From CAYLZN01 sp964387935 (GTDB lineage: Bacteria > Acidobacteriota > Vicinamibacteria > Vicinamibacterales > JAFNAJ01): DNA of 7,933 nt. The position numbers and the translations under genes were made by a program. Shown one piece after another: positions 1 to 6,414 of this stretch; position 1 is the stretch's first letter, and each line of letters opens with the position of its first letter. The DNA lies in the NCBI GenBank assembly GCA_964387935.1, contig CAYLZN010000275.1, forward strand, positions 1 to 7,933, written 5' to 3'. The notes below the pieces were generated by a model that worked only from the letters and a program-made list of their open reading frames with translations, was not told the origin of the DNA and made no database searches.

Positions 1-27
1 CGCGTGTGCGCGCACGCGGCCACGTGC

Positions 28-40
28 TACAAGTAGAGAC
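28..40 (+). promoter_or_regulatory. possible -10 box directly before the MFS gene
   Basis: TACAAG at 28-33 matches the sigma-70 -10 consensus at four of six positions. It is followed by exactly 7 bases before the proposed first codon at 41, which would put transcription initiation at or next to the start codon (a leaderless mRNA). No TTGACA-like -35 box lies at normal spacing. The upstream DNA is rich in palindromes (GTGCGCGCAC at 6-15, CACGTG at 21-26). This is inferred from position and motif only. Confidence 0.25.
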
Positions 41-1261
41 CTGACCCCGAGGTTCTGGCTCGCCGGCGTCTGCCTCTCCCGTGTGCTGTCGTACGCCACC
101 TACATGGCGTACGCCGCCTGCCTCGCCGTCGTCCGTCCCGCCTGGGGCGTCTCCGCAGCCCAGGCCGCACTCGTCTCCACGGCCTTCAACCTCGCCTACG
201 CGGCGTCCCTCGTCGTGTGCTCGACGCTCGCGGACCGCGCCGGCGCCCGGCGCGTCGCCTTGTGGTCCGCCTGGTCCAGCGCGGCCGCCGCGATGCTCTT
301 CGGCCTGCGTGCCCGCTCCTTCACGTCGACGCTCCTGCTCTACACGCTGGTGGGCTTGACCCAGGGCGGCTTGTACAACCCTCTGCTGATGTTGATGGCC
401 CAGCGATACGCCCCCGCCGAACGCGGGCGCGCGGTCGGCTGGCTCATCAGCAGCACGTCGGTGGGCTACGCCGTGTCGTTGCTCGGGGCGGGCGTGGCCC
501 TCTCCCGGGGCGGCTACCCGCTGGCGTTCCTCCTCACCGGGGCCCTGCCGTCGCTCGGCGCCCTCGTGCTCTGGTGGACGTTGCGGGACACGCCGAACCA
601 GGTCCGGCACACCTCGGCGTTTCGCCCTCCTGCCGTCACGCCGGCCGTACGCCGCGATACGCATCTCCTCGTGGCCGGCTACACGGCCCACTCATGGGAA
701 CTGCTCGGCATGTGGACGTGGATGCCCGCCTTCCTGACTGCAGCGCTCGCCGGGGCCTCGGGACGAGGACTCGACATGGCCGGTCGCGGAGCCTACCTGG
801 GCGCTGGACTTCACCTGCTCGGCGCCGTCGCAGCCGCGACGATGGGACATCTGTCGGATGTCGCCGGTCGTCGCAGGACGCTGATCGCCCTGGCGGCGCT
901 CGGCACGATGCTCTCTGGCACCATGGGATGGACCATCACCTGGCCCGTCGGCAGCGTCCTCACCGTCGCCCTGATCTACAGCTTCGTCGCGCTCGGCGAC
1001 TCGCCAGTGCTCTCCACCGCCCTCACCGAGATCGTCGGGCCGGGAGGGCTTGGCCGCGTCCTGGCCGTCCGCTCGCTGCTCGGCTTCGGGGCCGGCGCGA
1101 TCGCTCCGTGGGTGTTCGGCCTGGTGCTGGACGCCCTCAACCCCGGACTCACCGTGCCTGAGTCGTGGGGTTGGGCGTTCTGCGTGCTGGGTCTCGGCGG
1201 AGTCGTGGCCACCGTGTGCGCCTGGCAACTCGGTCGCCCGCCCCACCCGTCACCACGCTGA
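41..1261 (+). CDS. MFS transporter (start codon uncertain)
   Basis: Major facilitator superfamily permease of the inner membrane, about 406 residues if read from CTG at 41; the substrate cannot be told from sequence. About twelve hydrophobic segments can be followed. The loop between helices 2 and 3 carries the MFS signature (ADRAGARR, about residues 64-71), and the second half repeats it as GHLSDVAGRRR (about 269-279). The segment AHSWELLGMWTWMPAFL in the second half resembles a subgroup of uncharacterised MFS_1 proteins. The only canonical in-frame start is GTG at 83, but it has no ribosome binding site and would cut off the first half of helix 1 (PRFWLAGVCLSRVLSYATYM is continuous). The frame stays open leftward to the window edge with no ATG, GTG or TTG. 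A CTG start at 41, a base error or an upstream start are all possible. The downstream binding-protein gene begins 7 bases after the TGA. The family call is firm; the start is not. Confidence 0.9.
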   Translation: MTPRFWLAGVCLSRVLSYATYMAYAACLAVVRPAWGVSAAQAALVSTAFNLAYAASLVVCSTLADRAGARRVALWSAWSSAAAAMLFGLRARSFTSTLLLYTLVGLTQGGLYNPLLMLMAQRYAPAERGRAVGWLISSTSVGYAVSLLGAGVALSRGGYPLAFLLTGALPSLGALVLWWTLRDTPNQVRHTSAFRPPAVTPAVRRDTHLLVAGYTAHSWELLGMWTWMPAFLTAALAGASGRGLDMAGRGAYLGAGLHLLGAVAAATMGHLSDVAGRRRTLIALAALGTMLSGTMGWTITWPVGSVLTVALIYSFVALGDSPVLSTALTEIVGPGGLGRVLAVRSLLGFGAGAIAPWVFGLVLDALNPGLTVPESWGWAFCVLGLGGVVATVCAWQLGRPPHPSPR

Positions 1262-1268
1262 TCCCGTC

Positions 1269-2036
1269 ATGCCGCCTCGCATCGTCTCGCTCGTGCCGTC
1301 CATCACGGAATCGCTCTTCGACCTCGATCTGGCAGCCCGGATCGTGGGGCGGACGAGGTTCTGCATTCACCCGAAAAACGTCGTCCGCCGCGTACCGATC
1401 CTTGGCGGAACCAAGGACGTGGACATTCCCCGCGTGCGTGCGATTGCGCCCTCGCACGTGATCGTCAACGTGGACGAGAACACACGCCCGACCGTGGACG
1501 CGCTGCGCGGCTTCGTGCCCCGGGTGGTGGTCACGCATCCGAAGACGCCCGAAGACGCCGTCGCGCTCTTTCGGGAGCTGGGCAGCCTGTTCGAGCGCCA
1601 GTGTCAGGCCGACGCCCTCTGCGGAGCCCTGGAGGGCGAACTCGCCGCCTGCCGGGCCTGCCGCTGGCCAGTCGAACGTGTGCTGTATCTGATCTGGAAG
1701 GACCCCTGGATGACCGTGGCCTCGGACACGTACATCGCGGGCATGCTGGGCGCCGTTGGCTGGGAGGTGCTCCACGGCCCCGGCGGCGACGTCGGCCCGG
1801 GTCGTTACCCGACCATTCCCGATCTCGACGCGGCCGTCTCGGGCGCCGGACGGGTCCTGTTGTCGAGCGAGCCGTATCGGTTTCGCGAGACCGATCTCCT
1901 CACGCTGCGCGCGCGGTACCCGCACGTGCCGATCGACCTCATCGATGGGGAGATGACGAGCTGGTACGGATCCCGGTCGATTCGGGGGCTCGCCTACCTG
2001 CGCGATCTGCGCACGCGGCGCTCGGGGCTGCCGTGA
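1269..2036 (+). CDS. BtuF-like binding protein (helical-backbone metal receptor fold), no signal peptide
   Basis: Protein of 255 residues with the fold of the vitamin B12/iron-siderophore binding proteins of ABC importers (PF01497, BtuF-like). Recognisable blocks are SLVPSITESLFDL (7-19), GRTRFCIHP (27-35), LGGTKDVDIPRVRAIAP (46-61), YLIWKDPWMTVASDTY (140-155), LSSEPYRFRETDL (198-210) and GEMTSWYGSRSIRG (227-240). It begins directly with the first core strand and has no Sec or lipoprotein signal, so unlike classical BtuF it is predicted to be cytosolic. No permease or ATPase of an ABC importer lies beside it; its partner is the MFS gene, whose TGA ends 7 bases before this ATG. No good Shine-Dalgarno sequence precedes the ATG, so translational coupling is likely. 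The frame runs open upstream to about 1050, but homology starts at this ATG. The ligand (corrinoid, haem, chelated metal or none) is unknown. Confidence 0.88.
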   Translation: MPPRIVSLVPSITESLFDLDLAARIVGRTRFCIHPKNVVRRVPILGGTKDVDIPRVRAIAPSHVIVNVDENTRPTVDALRGFVPRVVVTHPKTPEDAVALFRELGSLFERQCQADALCGALEGELAACRACRWPVERVLYLIWKDPWMTVASDTYIAGMLGAVGWEVLHGPGGDVGPGRYPTIPDLDAAVSGAGRVLLSSEPYRFRETDLLTLRARYPHVPIDLIDGEMTSWYGSRSIRGLAYLRDLRTRRSGLP

Positions 2037-2058
2037 GCGTGTTCGACCGGCGACACTA
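2037..2058. terminator. possible weak bidirectional terminator between convergent genes
   Basis: The 19-base gap between the two convergent stops carries an imperfect inverted repeat: GTGTTCG (2039-2045), loop ACCGG, then CGACAC (2051-2056), with one bulged T. There is no T tract on either side, so it is at best a weak hairpin. It is the only candidate for ending the two converging transcripts. Confidence 0.2.
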
Positions 2059-2706
2059 CGGGGCCTTGCGCTTGTAGCTGATCGCCAGCCCGCCGTTGAT
2101 GACCGTCGTCTCCATGAACGGCAGCCCGGTGACCCATTCGTAGAACTCGCCGGTGCCGAACCCTCGCCGGCGACCGGGATACACATTGTGGGCGGTCAGC
2201 GCGCCTCCGACGGCCAGCCTGGGCAGCACGGCCTTGGCGTAGTTGGTGTACCAATCCTTGTCGGCGTCGATGAACACGAAGTCGAACGGCCCCGGCAACT
2301 GAGGCACGAGGACGTGCGCGTCACCCAGCCGCGCGTCGATCACACCGCCGAGCCCCGCGTCGCGGAAGGTGGCCACCGCCTCGTTGTGGCGAGACTCGTC
2401 GATGTCGATGGTGATGAGCCGCCCGCCGGTCTTCGCGAGCGCCCAGCCGATCCAGAGTCCCGAGTGGCCCGTGGAGGTGCCGATCTCGAGCGCGCGCACG
2501 TACCGGTGGCGCACGATCAGGTCGTGCAGCGCGCGGCCGTCGGCCTCGGGCACGTTCATGTCCCGCCACGTGCCGCGGCGTTGCTCGAGCACCCGGCTGA
2601 CCCTCGCGTCCAGCGCGGCGTCGGCTGACGTGGGCGTCGGCCCCTGCGTCCCGCAGAGCGCCGCGCATCCGACCACCACCATCAGGGCGACGACCGCGCG
2701 CGACAT
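2056..2706 (-). CDS. exported class I SAM-dependent O-methyltransferase
   Basis: Protein of 216 residues with a complete Rossmann methyltransferase domain of the COMT/CCoAOMT-like type (Methyltransf_3/24). Motif I is ALEIGTSTGHSG (72-83), the acidic SAM-ribose strand is ITIDIDE (98-104), and motif IV is FDFVFIDADKDWY (141-153). In cation-dependent enzymes the first Asp of the DAD motif and a later Asp-Asn pair bind metal; here the pair reads His173-Asn174 (GGALTAHN). I recall AHN in related bacterial proteins, so it may mark a subfamily. The N-terminus (residues 1-20) looks like a short secretion signal with lipobox VVGC, the lipidated residue being Cys14, which is odd for an enzyme that needs SAM. 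The start ATG lies 7 bases after the stop of the hydrolase gene, and GGTAGGG upstream overlaps that stop, so the two form an operon. The substrate is unknown. Confidence 0.88.
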   Translation of the reverse strand: MSRAVVALMVVVGCAALCGTQGPTPTSADAALDARVSRVLEQRRGTWRDMNVPEADGRALHDLIVRHRYVRALEIGTSTGHSGLWIGWALAKTGGRLITIDIDESRHNEAVATFRDAGLGGVIDARLGDAHVLVPQLPGPFDFVFIDADKDWYTNYAKAVLPRLAVGGALTAHNVYPGRRRGFGTGEFYEWVTGLPFMETTVINGGLAISYKRKAP

Positions 2707-2713
2707 GGCTGCC

Positions 2714-4672
2714 CTACCTGACCACCGTCACCACGATCTGCGACGGATACTGTTTCGAATGATGGACGACGTTGTGAGCGACCACGCCCTGCGTCTCGTC
2801 GTAGTTGTTGCCGCCCGTGTTCAGGTTGCGATCGAAGCGTGGGAAGTTGCTGCTCGAGACTTCGATCCGCAGCCGGTGTCCCGGGGCGAAGTAGTTGCTG
2901 GTCGTGAGCGGCTGCAGTGTGACCTTGTAGACCTGGCCGGGCTCCATCCACGCTGGCGGCTGGTCGTAGCCGTTGCGATAGCGTACCCGCTGGATGGACT
3001 CGTCGAGGTTGTAGGCCCGCCCGTCCGGCAGCACGTCCACGACCTTGACGGTGAAGTCGGTGTCCTTCACGTCGGACGACACGTACAGCGTGGGCTCGAT
3101 GGAACCGGTCAGCTCGAGGCCTTCCTTGAACGGTTCCGAGGTGTAGACCAGCACGTCGGCACGGGACTCGATCGGGCGCTGGTCGAACGAGCCCGGCGTG
3201 ATGGCGTTGCCGGTGCAGCAGACGTTCCCGCCGAGCGACGGCACGGGATTGGTCGGATCGTAGGTGAAGCGGTCCGGCGCGTCGGCGCCGGGTGGGGTCA
3301 GCGTCAGAGTGCCATCCCCGTAGAGGGAATTCGCCCGGCCGCCGCTCGCCAGGTAGAAGGTCATCGGGGTCGCGCCCTTCGGCGGCCAGGTCTCCGACGA
3401 CTGCCACTTGTTCGAGCCCATGGTGAAGTAGGTGACCCTCGGGAGCTTCTCGAGTCGGCCGCCAGGGTCGCCCTTGAGGAAACGGTCGAAGAACCCGTAC
3501 ACGATCTCCTGGTAGTCCAGTCGCGCGTCGCCCATGCTTCGTTCGCCGACGATGGTGTCTTCCGTCGCCCGGGTGTAGGCGCAGTGAGCGACCGGCGCGA
3601 TGATGGCCCACTGCTGGTCAGCCACACCCGGACGGGCCTTCGCGCGGACGTGGTTGTACATCGCGAGGTTCGGTCCGACCGACACGTCGTACCACGACAT
3701 GAACCACAGGCCGGGAACCTCGAGCGGCATGGAATCGTGCCAGAGCCCGCCCTTGTACCAGGCCGGATCGTTCGGCGTGCGCTGGATCATGCGACCGCCG
3801 GTGTCCACGGGCATGGCATCCGCGAAGACCCCGCGCGGACCGTCGACCGCCTTCAGGATGTCCTGCACGGGGAGATGCCGGAGGGCCTTGGCCCAGTCCA
3901 CGGGCGGCATCTGGGGCGCGAGATCGAACATCCTCGCGGCATGCACCAGGTCCTCGCGAGGGGTGTCCGGCGGGAACATCGGGCGCAGCTGGTTCTGCTC
4001 GCCATAGAGCCAGGCGATGAAGAGCATCTGCACGGCGCCGCCGCGATACCAGTTGCCCTGTTCGTAGTACGGCCCGACGCGTCCGACGCCTGCGCCAAAG
4101 CCCTGGACGTTCATGGCGGCAAACGCCGGGTGGCCCTGGGCGGCCACGGCCATCTGGTATTCGGCGGTCGACGAGCAGCCGGTGGTCCCCACCTTGCCGT
4201 TCGACCAGGGCTGTTTCGAGATCCACTCGAGCGTGTCGGTCCCGTCGGTCAGCGGCGGCCCGAGGATGTCCCAGTGACCTTCCGAGAAGAAATGCCCGCG
4301 TTCGTTCTGCATCACGAGCGCGTACCCGCGTTTCACGGCCGTCAGGGCGTTGGTCATGTCCGCCGGCGCGCCGTTGCGGACGTCCCAGTAGTTGAAGTTG
4401 TAAGGGGTGCGCACCCACACCGTAGGCACCTTGCCAGCGGCGTTCTTCGGTCGGTAGACGTCGGTGGCGAGCCGGACCCCGTCGCGCATCGGCACGAGCA
4501 CCTTTCGCTCGACGACCGCGATCGACTGCAGCTCCTTCTCGAGGTTCCAGCGCCGCGCGAGGTCCGCGGGCGAGAGCGGACCGCCACGCTGCGCCACGAG
4601 GGTCGTGACGCCGGCGGCCGTGAAGGTTGCGAGAAGGGCTGCGCCCAGCAGGCGGTGAACGGCACGTGACAT
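2714..4672 (-). CDS. secreted CocE/NonD-family (S15) serine hydrolase
   Basis: Alpha/beta hydrolase of 652 residues, within the usual range for CocE/X-Pro dipeptidyl-peptidase-like enzymes, which cleave ester or amide bonds such as acyl esters, beta-lactam ester side chains or Xaa-Pro peptides. The N-terminus (residues 1-28) is a Sec signal peptide, so it acts in the periplasm or outside. Triad by family alignment: Ser167 (in GTTGCSST), Asp329 (FMSWYD) and His363 (APVAHC). The oxyanion Tyr is in RTPYNF (Tyr91). Residues about 390-652 form the jelly-roll C-terminal domain (PF08530), with VLVYTSEPF and YFAPGHRLRIEVSSSNFPRF. The nucleophile elbow reads GCSST rather than GxSxG. The start is set by AGAGGAG at 4686-4680, 7 bases from ATG 4672; GTG at 4678, the longer option, would sit 1 base from it. 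It is the first gene of an operon with the methyltransferase. The family is certain, the substrate unknown. Confidence 0.93.
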   Translation of the reverse strand: MSRAVHRLLGAALLATFTAAGVTTLVAQRGGPLSPADLARRWNLEKELQSIAVVERKVLVPMRDGVRLATDVYRPKNAAGKVPTVWVRTPYNFNYWDVRNGAPADMTNALTAVKRGYALVMQNERGHFFSEGHWDILGPPLTDGTDTLEWISKQPWSNGKVGTTGCSSTAEYQMAVAAQGHPAFAAMNVQGFGAGVGRVGPYYEQGNWYRGGAVQMLFIAWLYGEQNQLRPMFPPDTPREDLVHAARMFDLAPQMPPVDWAKALRHLPVQDILKAVDGPRGVFADAMPVDTGGRMIQRTPNDPAWYKGGLWHDSMPLEVPGLWFMSWYDVSVGPNLAMYNHVRAKARPGVADQQWAIIAPVAHCAYTRATEDTIVGERSMGDARLDYQEIVYGFFDRFLKGDPGGRLEKLPRVTYFTMGSNKWQSSETWPPKGATPMTFYLASGGRANSLYGDGTLTLTPPGADAPDRFTYDPTNPVPSLGGNVCCTGNAITPGSFDQRPIESRADVLVYTSEPFKEGLELTGSIEPTLYVSSDVKDTDFTVKVVDVLPDGRAYNLDESIQRVRYRNGYDQPPAWMEPGQVYKVTLQPLTTSNYFAPGHRLRIEVSSSNFPRFDRNLNTGGNNYDETQGVVAHNVVHHSKQYPSQIVVTVVR

Positions 4673-4679
4673 GAACACG

Positions 4680-4686
4680 CTCCTCT
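4680..4686 (-). promoter_or_regulatory. ribosome binding site deciding the hydrolase start
   Basis: AGAGGAG, read on the minus strand, lies 7 bases before ATG 4672, a near-ideal Shine-Dalgarno spacing. It excludes the upstream GTG at 4678, which is only 1 base away. Confidence 0.8.
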
Positions 4687-4716
4687 GTGAAACACTCGCG
4701 CGCGGCGAGACGCCAC

Positions 4717-4722
4717 AGTGTA
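4717..4722 (-). promoter_or_regulatory. possible -10 box for the hydrolase-methyltransferase operon
   Basis: TACACT on the minus strand matches the -10 consensus at four of six positions. It would give a transcript start near 4710 and a leader of about 38 bases containing the AGAGGAG site. No convincing -35 box was seen. It lies 5 bases from the opposing -10 candidate at 4728-4733, so the two divergent promoters would overlap. Confidence 0.3.
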
Positions 4723-4727
4723 GCGCA

Positions 4728-4733
4728 TAGAAT
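4728..4733 (+). promoter_or_regulatory. -10 box, probably giving a leaderless mRNA for the membrane protein
   Basis: TAGAAT matches TATAAT at five of six positions and is followed by 7 bases (4734-4740) and then ATG at 4741. Transcription normally begins 6-8 bases after the -10 box, which would fall at the A of the ATG. No Shine-Dalgarno sequence separates the box from the start, consistent with leaderless initiation. No -35 match was seen. Confidence 0.4.
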
Positions 4734-4740
4734 CAGGCAT

Positions 4741-6408
4741 ATGGCTCACGGCTCGAGGCTCAGGGCTCCCAGGGGTACCGCCGTGCCCCCCTGGCTCGAG
4801 TGGGGCGGCCTCCTGCTCCTGCTCATCGCCGGGGCGATCCTGGTGACGTGGCCGCAGGTCCTCGTCCTCGCCTCCGGCGTCAACGACTACGGCGATCCCC
4901 TGCTCAACGCCTGGGCCCTCGCGTGGGTCGCCCGCACGCTGCCGACCGATCCGGCGCACCTGTTCGACGCCAACATCTTCCACCCCGAACCCAACACCCT
5001 GGCGTTCTCCGAGCCGCTCATCCTGCCGGCGGTCCTGGTCGCCCCCGTCTGGTGGGCGACCGGGAACGCGGTGCTGTGCCACAACCTGACCCTGCTCTCG
5101 GGATACGTGCTCTCCGGACTGGCCGTTTTTGCGCTCGTCCGACGGCTCACACGCGACCGCCGCGCCGCGCTGGTGGCCAGCCTCGTATTCGGCCTGTCCC
5201 CGCTGCGCGCAGATCTGATCCCGCGCGTGCAACTGCAACTGACCTACTTCATGCCCCTGGCGCTCCTGGCGTTCGAGCGTTGGCGCGACGCTCCAGGCCC
5301 GGGACGCGCCACCGTCGTCGGGGTGCTCGCAGGCCTCCAGGCCCTCACCTGTCTCTACTACGGGGTCTACTTCGGCCTCATGCTCGCCGTGATTGCCGGG
5401 GTGAGCGTCGCCGCGCCGGTGGCGAGGGGTCGCCTCGGCTGGCGAGCCCTGGGCACAGGAGCCGTTGCCGCCGCACTGGCATTCGCCCTGGTGGTCGCCA
5501 TCCTGGTCCCGCGCTACCTCCAGGCGCATCGACAGGTCGGCGAGCGTCCGCTGGACGAGATCGCCCGCAGCGGCGCGCAGCCGCGAGACTACCTGCGCGC
5601 GCATCCGTTGAACGCGCTGCACGGCGACCCGGCGCACCCCGGACTCGGTGAGCACCGCCTCTTCGCGGGCTACGCGGCGGGCGCGCTGGCGGCGGTGGGC
5701 CTGTTCGGTCCAGGCAGCGTGCCGTATATCGCGGGCACCGTGTTCGCCTTCGATGCCTCGCGCGGCTTCGACGGACTGACCTACCCGTGGCTCTACGACC
5801 TTGTTCCCGCGCTTCACGGGTTGCGCGTGCCCGCCCGGTTCGCGGTACTCGTGGTGCTGGGCGTGTCAGTCCTGGCCGGCTTCGGTGCGGCGCGCATCCT
5901 CGCGCCAGCCTCGCCGCGGTTCGGCCTCCTCCTCACGCTGTGCGCGCTTGCGGTGATCGTGATGGAGTCGTGGAACCTGCCGCGCCCGCTGTCGCCCCTG
6001 CCGACGGCGCCCACCGGGGCGTACGCGTGGCTCGCCAGCCAGCCGCCCTCGGTGGTGCTCGAGTTCCCGATCGCGGACACGCGTGGCCGCGTCGGTCCTC
6101 AGGACCCGACCTTCATGCACGCGTCCACGTGGCACTGGCACCGCTTGCTGAACGGCTACAGTGGCTTCCTGCCCGCCGCCTACCTCGACCTCGTCACCCA
6201 CGCGCGCGACCTGCCCGCCGACGGTGCCGTGCGCGCGATCGTGGCGCGAGGCGCCGATTTCCTCCTCGTGCACGAGGCGTTCTATCTCACGGGCGACTAT
6301 CGCGCGGACGTCACCGCGCTGGATCGATCTCCGTGGCTCACCTTCGTGGCGGCGTTCACCAACGCGGATCGCACCGAGAGTCGCGTCTACCGGGTCCGCC
6401 GACCCTGA
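4741..6408 (+). CDS. polytopic membrane protein, GT-C glycosyltransferase-like
   Basis: Integral membrane protein of 555 residues. After a short basic N-terminus come about ten hydrophobic segments (helix 1 about 21-44, the last about 393-410) and then a soluble C-terminal domain of about 145 residues. The first outer loop has NDYGDPLLNAW (48-58), with Asp49 and Asp52, and then FDANIFHPEPNTLAFSEPL. Acidic residues in this loop are typical of GT-C lipid-linked sugar transferases. Also notable are LRVPARF (361-367) and the tail motif HWHRLLNGYSGF (465-476), which I recognise from uncharacterised acidobacterial-type membrane proteins. Donor and acceptor are unknown, and transferase activity is inference. 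ATG 4741 follows TAGAAT by 7 bases. GTG 4687 has no ribosome site and runs into the divergent promoter. GTG 4783, preceded by AGGGG with 7-base spacing, is a real alternative giving 541 residues. The gene stands alone and is convergent with the aminopeptidase. Confidence 0.82.
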   Translation: MAHGSRLRAPRGTAVPPWLEWGGLLLLLIAGAILVTWPQVLVLASGVNDYGDPLLNAWALAWVARTLPTDPAHLFDANIFHPEPNTLAFSEPLILPAVLVAPVWWATGNAVLCHNLTLLSGYVLSGLAVFALVRRLTRDRRAALVASLVFGLSPLRADLIPRVQLQLTYFMPLALLAFERWRDAPGPGRATVVGVLAGLQALTCLYYGVYFGLMLAVIAGVSVAAPVARGRLGWRALGTGAVAAALAFALVVAILVPRYLQAHRQVGERPLDEIARSGAQPRDYLRAHPLNALHGDPAHPGLGEHRLFAGYAAGALAAVGLFGPGSVPYIAGTVFAFDASRGFDGLTYPWLYDLVPALHGLRVPARFAVLVVLGVSVLAGFGAARILAPASPRFGLLLTLCALAVIVMESWNLPRPLSPLPTAPTGAYAWLASQPPSVVLEFPIADTRGRVGPQDPTFMHASTWHWHRLLNGYSGFLPAAYLDLVTHARDLPADGAVRAIVARGADFLLVHEAFYLTGDYRADVTALDRSPWLTFVAAFTNADRTESRVYRVRRP

Positions 6409-6414
6409 CGTCAG
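6405..6414. repeat. 10-base perfect palindrome holding both convergent stop codons
   Basis: CTGACGTCAG is self-complementary and contains the TGA of the membrane-protein gene (6406-6408) and the TGA of the aminopeptidase gene (6413-6411, minus strand), separated by 2 bases. It has no loop, so it is not a terminator hairpin. No other terminator lies between the two genes, so the transcripts must overlap or end inside the opposing gene. Confidence 0.6.

Noticed and set aside
217..1161. A 314-residue open frame on the plus strand overlapping the MFS gene
   Set aside because: It is a shifted-frame translation rich in Arg and Pro. The MFS frame has helices and signature motifs; this one has none.
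1050..1268. Upstream extension of the BtuF-like protein
   Set aside because: The frame is open, but these 73 codons lie inside the MFS coding region, are Ser/Arg/Cys-rich, and family similarity starts at ATG 1269.
1149..2186. A 345-residue open frame on the minus strand
   Set aside because: It is antisense to the MFS and BtuF-like genes and is an Arg-rich shadow frame.
2369..4669. A 766-residue open frame on the plus strand
   Set aside because: It lies antisense to the hydrolase and methyltransferase genes, is rich in Arg, His and Val with no recognisable domain, and is explained by high GC with few stops.
4678..4678. GTG 4678 as start of the hydrolase
   Set aside because: It is 1 base from the AGAGGAG site; ATG 4672 has ideal spacing.
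4354..5817. A 487-residue open frame on the minus strand
   Set aside because: It crosses from the middle of the membrane-protein gene through the divergent promoter into the hydrolase gene in another frame. Its composition is low-complexity (Glu, Gly, Arg, Gln) and both real genes have clear motifs.
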